Shown in pieces: positions 62,682 to 64,000 of a DNA stretch of 64,000 nucleotides. This DNA is from an uncultured Clostridia bacterium (GTDB taxonomy: Bacteria; Bacillota; Clostridia; TANB77; CAG-465), in assembly GCA_944387375.1 (NCBI GenBank), contig CALXEQ010000003.1:1-64000 (forward strand). Direction: 5' to 3'. Each line of letters starts with the position of its first letter. The first letter of the stretch is position 1. Position numbers and translations under genes: made by a program. The notes below the pieces were generated by a model. It saw only the letters and a list, made by a program, of their open reading frames with translations. It was not told the origin of the DNA and did not search any database.

Positions 62682-64000
62682 TTCATTTATATATATATTA
62701 TTTTTATTTAATTCTTTAAGAATAATTTCTCTTTCTTCATCTATTTGTTCTTTAGTTAAAGTATCAATATATGATCCAATAGTAAATCTTATTGTAATAG
62801 TCTTTTTGTCCTTTAATTTTTCTGAATCCTCATAAATATCTACTAATGAATATTCCATAAGATATTGCATTTTAGCATTATTTATTATTTCTTCTATCTG
62901 AGAATATTTTATTTCTTTATCTACAATTAAAGATAAATCAAAATTTACAGTTTGATATTTTGTTACTTCTTTATATGATATATCTTTTTTTACCATATCA
63001 CCTAAAGTATCTATTCTAAGTTCTGCTACAATAATAGATACTTTTGGATTAATTGCATCTTTAATTTTAGGATGAACAATAGTAATATATCCTAATTCTT
63101 CATTATTTACTATAATTTTAAAACTATTTACAGGATGCATCCAATTATATTTAATATTTTCAATATTTTCATATCTTACATTTAGATTCCTATTAATATT
63201 TACAACATTATCTACCATTGATTTTGCTTCATATACTAGTTCTTCTTCACTCTGCTTAGCACTTGCAAGACCAACGCCTAACACTTTATACTCATCTGCT
63301 TCTTTCCCATCAAAATTATAATCAAAAGTTCTTCCTATTTCAAATATTTTGCATTCTGGCATATACTTTAAATTTTTATTAATAGCATAAAGCATAGTTG
63401 GTGCCATTTCTCTTCTTAATGTATTGTCTAGTTTTGCTATTCCATTTACAATTTTTAAGTTATCTCTTACTTTTATTCCTAATTCTTGATTTAGCTGTGT
63501 ATCATACCAAACATAGCTATGTACTTCAGACATGCCATATTTGGTTGCAAGTAAAACTTTTGCATCATACTCAAGTTCTCTTACTGGATCTTTTGGTACT
63601 GGTGAAATTTTCCACAAATTAGTTTTTGGCTCAATATTATCATATCCGTGAATTCTTGCAATCTCCTCTATAATATCTGCTTTTTGACTTACATCTTTTG
63701 TTGCTCTAAAAGTAGGTACATCTATAGTTAAGTTTTTACCATCAACTTTTACACCATATTCTAAATTTGTTAATGTTGTGACAATCTCATCCATTGATAT
63801 TTCTTTTCCTATATTTCTATCTATATAATCTTTATCTATATCAATAACTATATGTGGGTATTTCTTAATATATATATCTGTAAAAGAAGATGTTACTTTA
63901 ATATCCTTATCCTCATCTTTAAGTATCTTTATAAATCTAGCTATAGCAAGTTTTGTAAGCTCTGGATCTAATGTTTTTTCATAACGAGCAGCAGCATCTG
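62679..64000 (-). CDS. pheT: Phenylalanine--tRNA ligase beta subunit, C-terminal part
   Basis: The gene runs off the right edge, so only its last ~440 codons are seen. The visible frame opens DAAARYEKTLDPEL, a B3/B4-region motif. The B5 domain (SMDEIVTTLTNLEYGVKVD, in parts; PTFRATKDVSQKADIIEEIARIHGYDNI, in parts), the catalytic-like core (EVHSYVWYD) and the ferredoxin-fold anticodon-binding domain (YQTVNFDLSLIVD to LTKEQIDEEREIILKEL) follow. It acts as the (alpha beta)2 enzyme with PheS, which should lie to the right. Confidence 0.97.
   Translation of the reverse strand, partial: DAAARYEKTLDPELTKLAIARFIKILKDEDKDIKVTSSFTDIYIKKYPHIVIDIDKDYIDRNIGKEISMDEIVTTLTNLEYGVKVDGKNLTIDVPTFRATKDVSQKADIIEEIARIHGYDNIEPKTNLWKISPVPKDPVRELEYDAKVLLATKYGMSEVHSYVWYDTQLNQELGIKVRDNLKIVNGIAKLDNTLRREMAPTMLYAINKNLKYMPECKIFEIGRTFDYNFDGKEADEYKVLGVGLASAKQSEEELVYEAKSMVDNVVNINRNLNVRYENIENIKYNWMHPVNSFKIIVNNEELGYITIVHPKIKDAINPKVSIIVAELRIDTLGDMVKKDISYKEVTKYQTVNFDLSLIVDKEIKYSQIEEIINNAKMQYLMEYSLVDIYEDSEKLKDKKTITIRFTIGSYIDTLTKEQIDEEREIILKELNKNNIYINE

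Overview
The window is a very AT-rich stretch of a bacterial chromosome from a Gram-positive, endospore-lineage anaerobe of the Bacillota (class Clostridia). Evidence includes DisA, CarD, Asp23/AmaP, YqzL between Era and RecO, XseA/XseB beside NusB, a Spo0A-type DNA-binding domain, the MEP isoprenoid gene ispH, and textbook sigma-A promoters and Shine-Dalgarno sites. An uncultured gut Clostridia lineage is my inference; I cannot name a species. No mobile element, CRISPR array, rRNA or origin was seen. Most genes lie on the minus strand.

Layout. 0.3-3.6 kb: tRNA-Gln, a small ribbon-helix-helix regulator, two membrane proteins, a frameshifted PHP phosphoesterase and CarD. 3.6-6.1 kb: ispH-ispA-uppS, the route to undecaprenyl phosphate. 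6.2-8.8 kb: a secreted protein and two uncharacterised genes. 8.9-11.4 kb: radA-disA (DNA repair and c-di-AMP). 11.6-17.3 kb: membrane proteins, a GNAT enzyme, an ABC-2 exporter and a flavodoxin. 17.4-18.75 kb: two divergent accessory genes that both carry frameshifts. 18.8-25.6 kb: the lower glycolysis operon gap-pgk-tpiA-gpmI-orf-eno. 25.8-33.2 kb: LigT-like, YitT, Ppx/GppA-like and TPR proteins, murC, four tRNAs in total with the first (Gln, Leu, Tyr, CAU), ychF and a degenerate amidase. 33.2-37 kb: an orphan transcription unit, an ECF sigma/anti-sigma pair, a secreted matrixin-type protease with an ECF-type promoter, and a Spo0A-like regulator followed by 700 non-coding bases. 37.7-43.7 kb: xseB-xseA-nusB, the Asp23 membrane cluster, a HIT protein, a YcxB-like protein and a shortened alaS. 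43.9-50.8 kb: ttcA, an operon pairing a dockerin-bearing peptidoglycan hydrolase with a membrane-anchored cohesin-like protein, and glmS with its ribozyme. 50.8-55.6 kb: era-yqzL-recO with a membrane protein, an S1 protein, two small paralogues and smpB. 55.6-64 kb: exported coiled-coil, zincin and membrane proteins, a DacF-type carboxypeptidase, tcdA, a DUF4143 ATPase, a 33-bp tandem repeat and the 3' part of pheT.

How the genes work together. Much of the window serves envelope construction: ispH/ispA/uppS (lipid carrier), glmS and murC (precursor), DacF (cross-link trimming), the dockerin glucosaminidase (remodelling) and the ECF sigma module (probable envelope stress response). The strongest candidates for new biology are the cohesin-dockerin operon at 44.7-48.5 kb, the ECF-matrixin module at 33.8-35.8 kb, the orphan transcription unit at 33.2 kb and the catalytically incomplete amidase at 32.7 kb. 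Three frameshifts, all in accessory genes, suggest gene decay but could be assembly errors.
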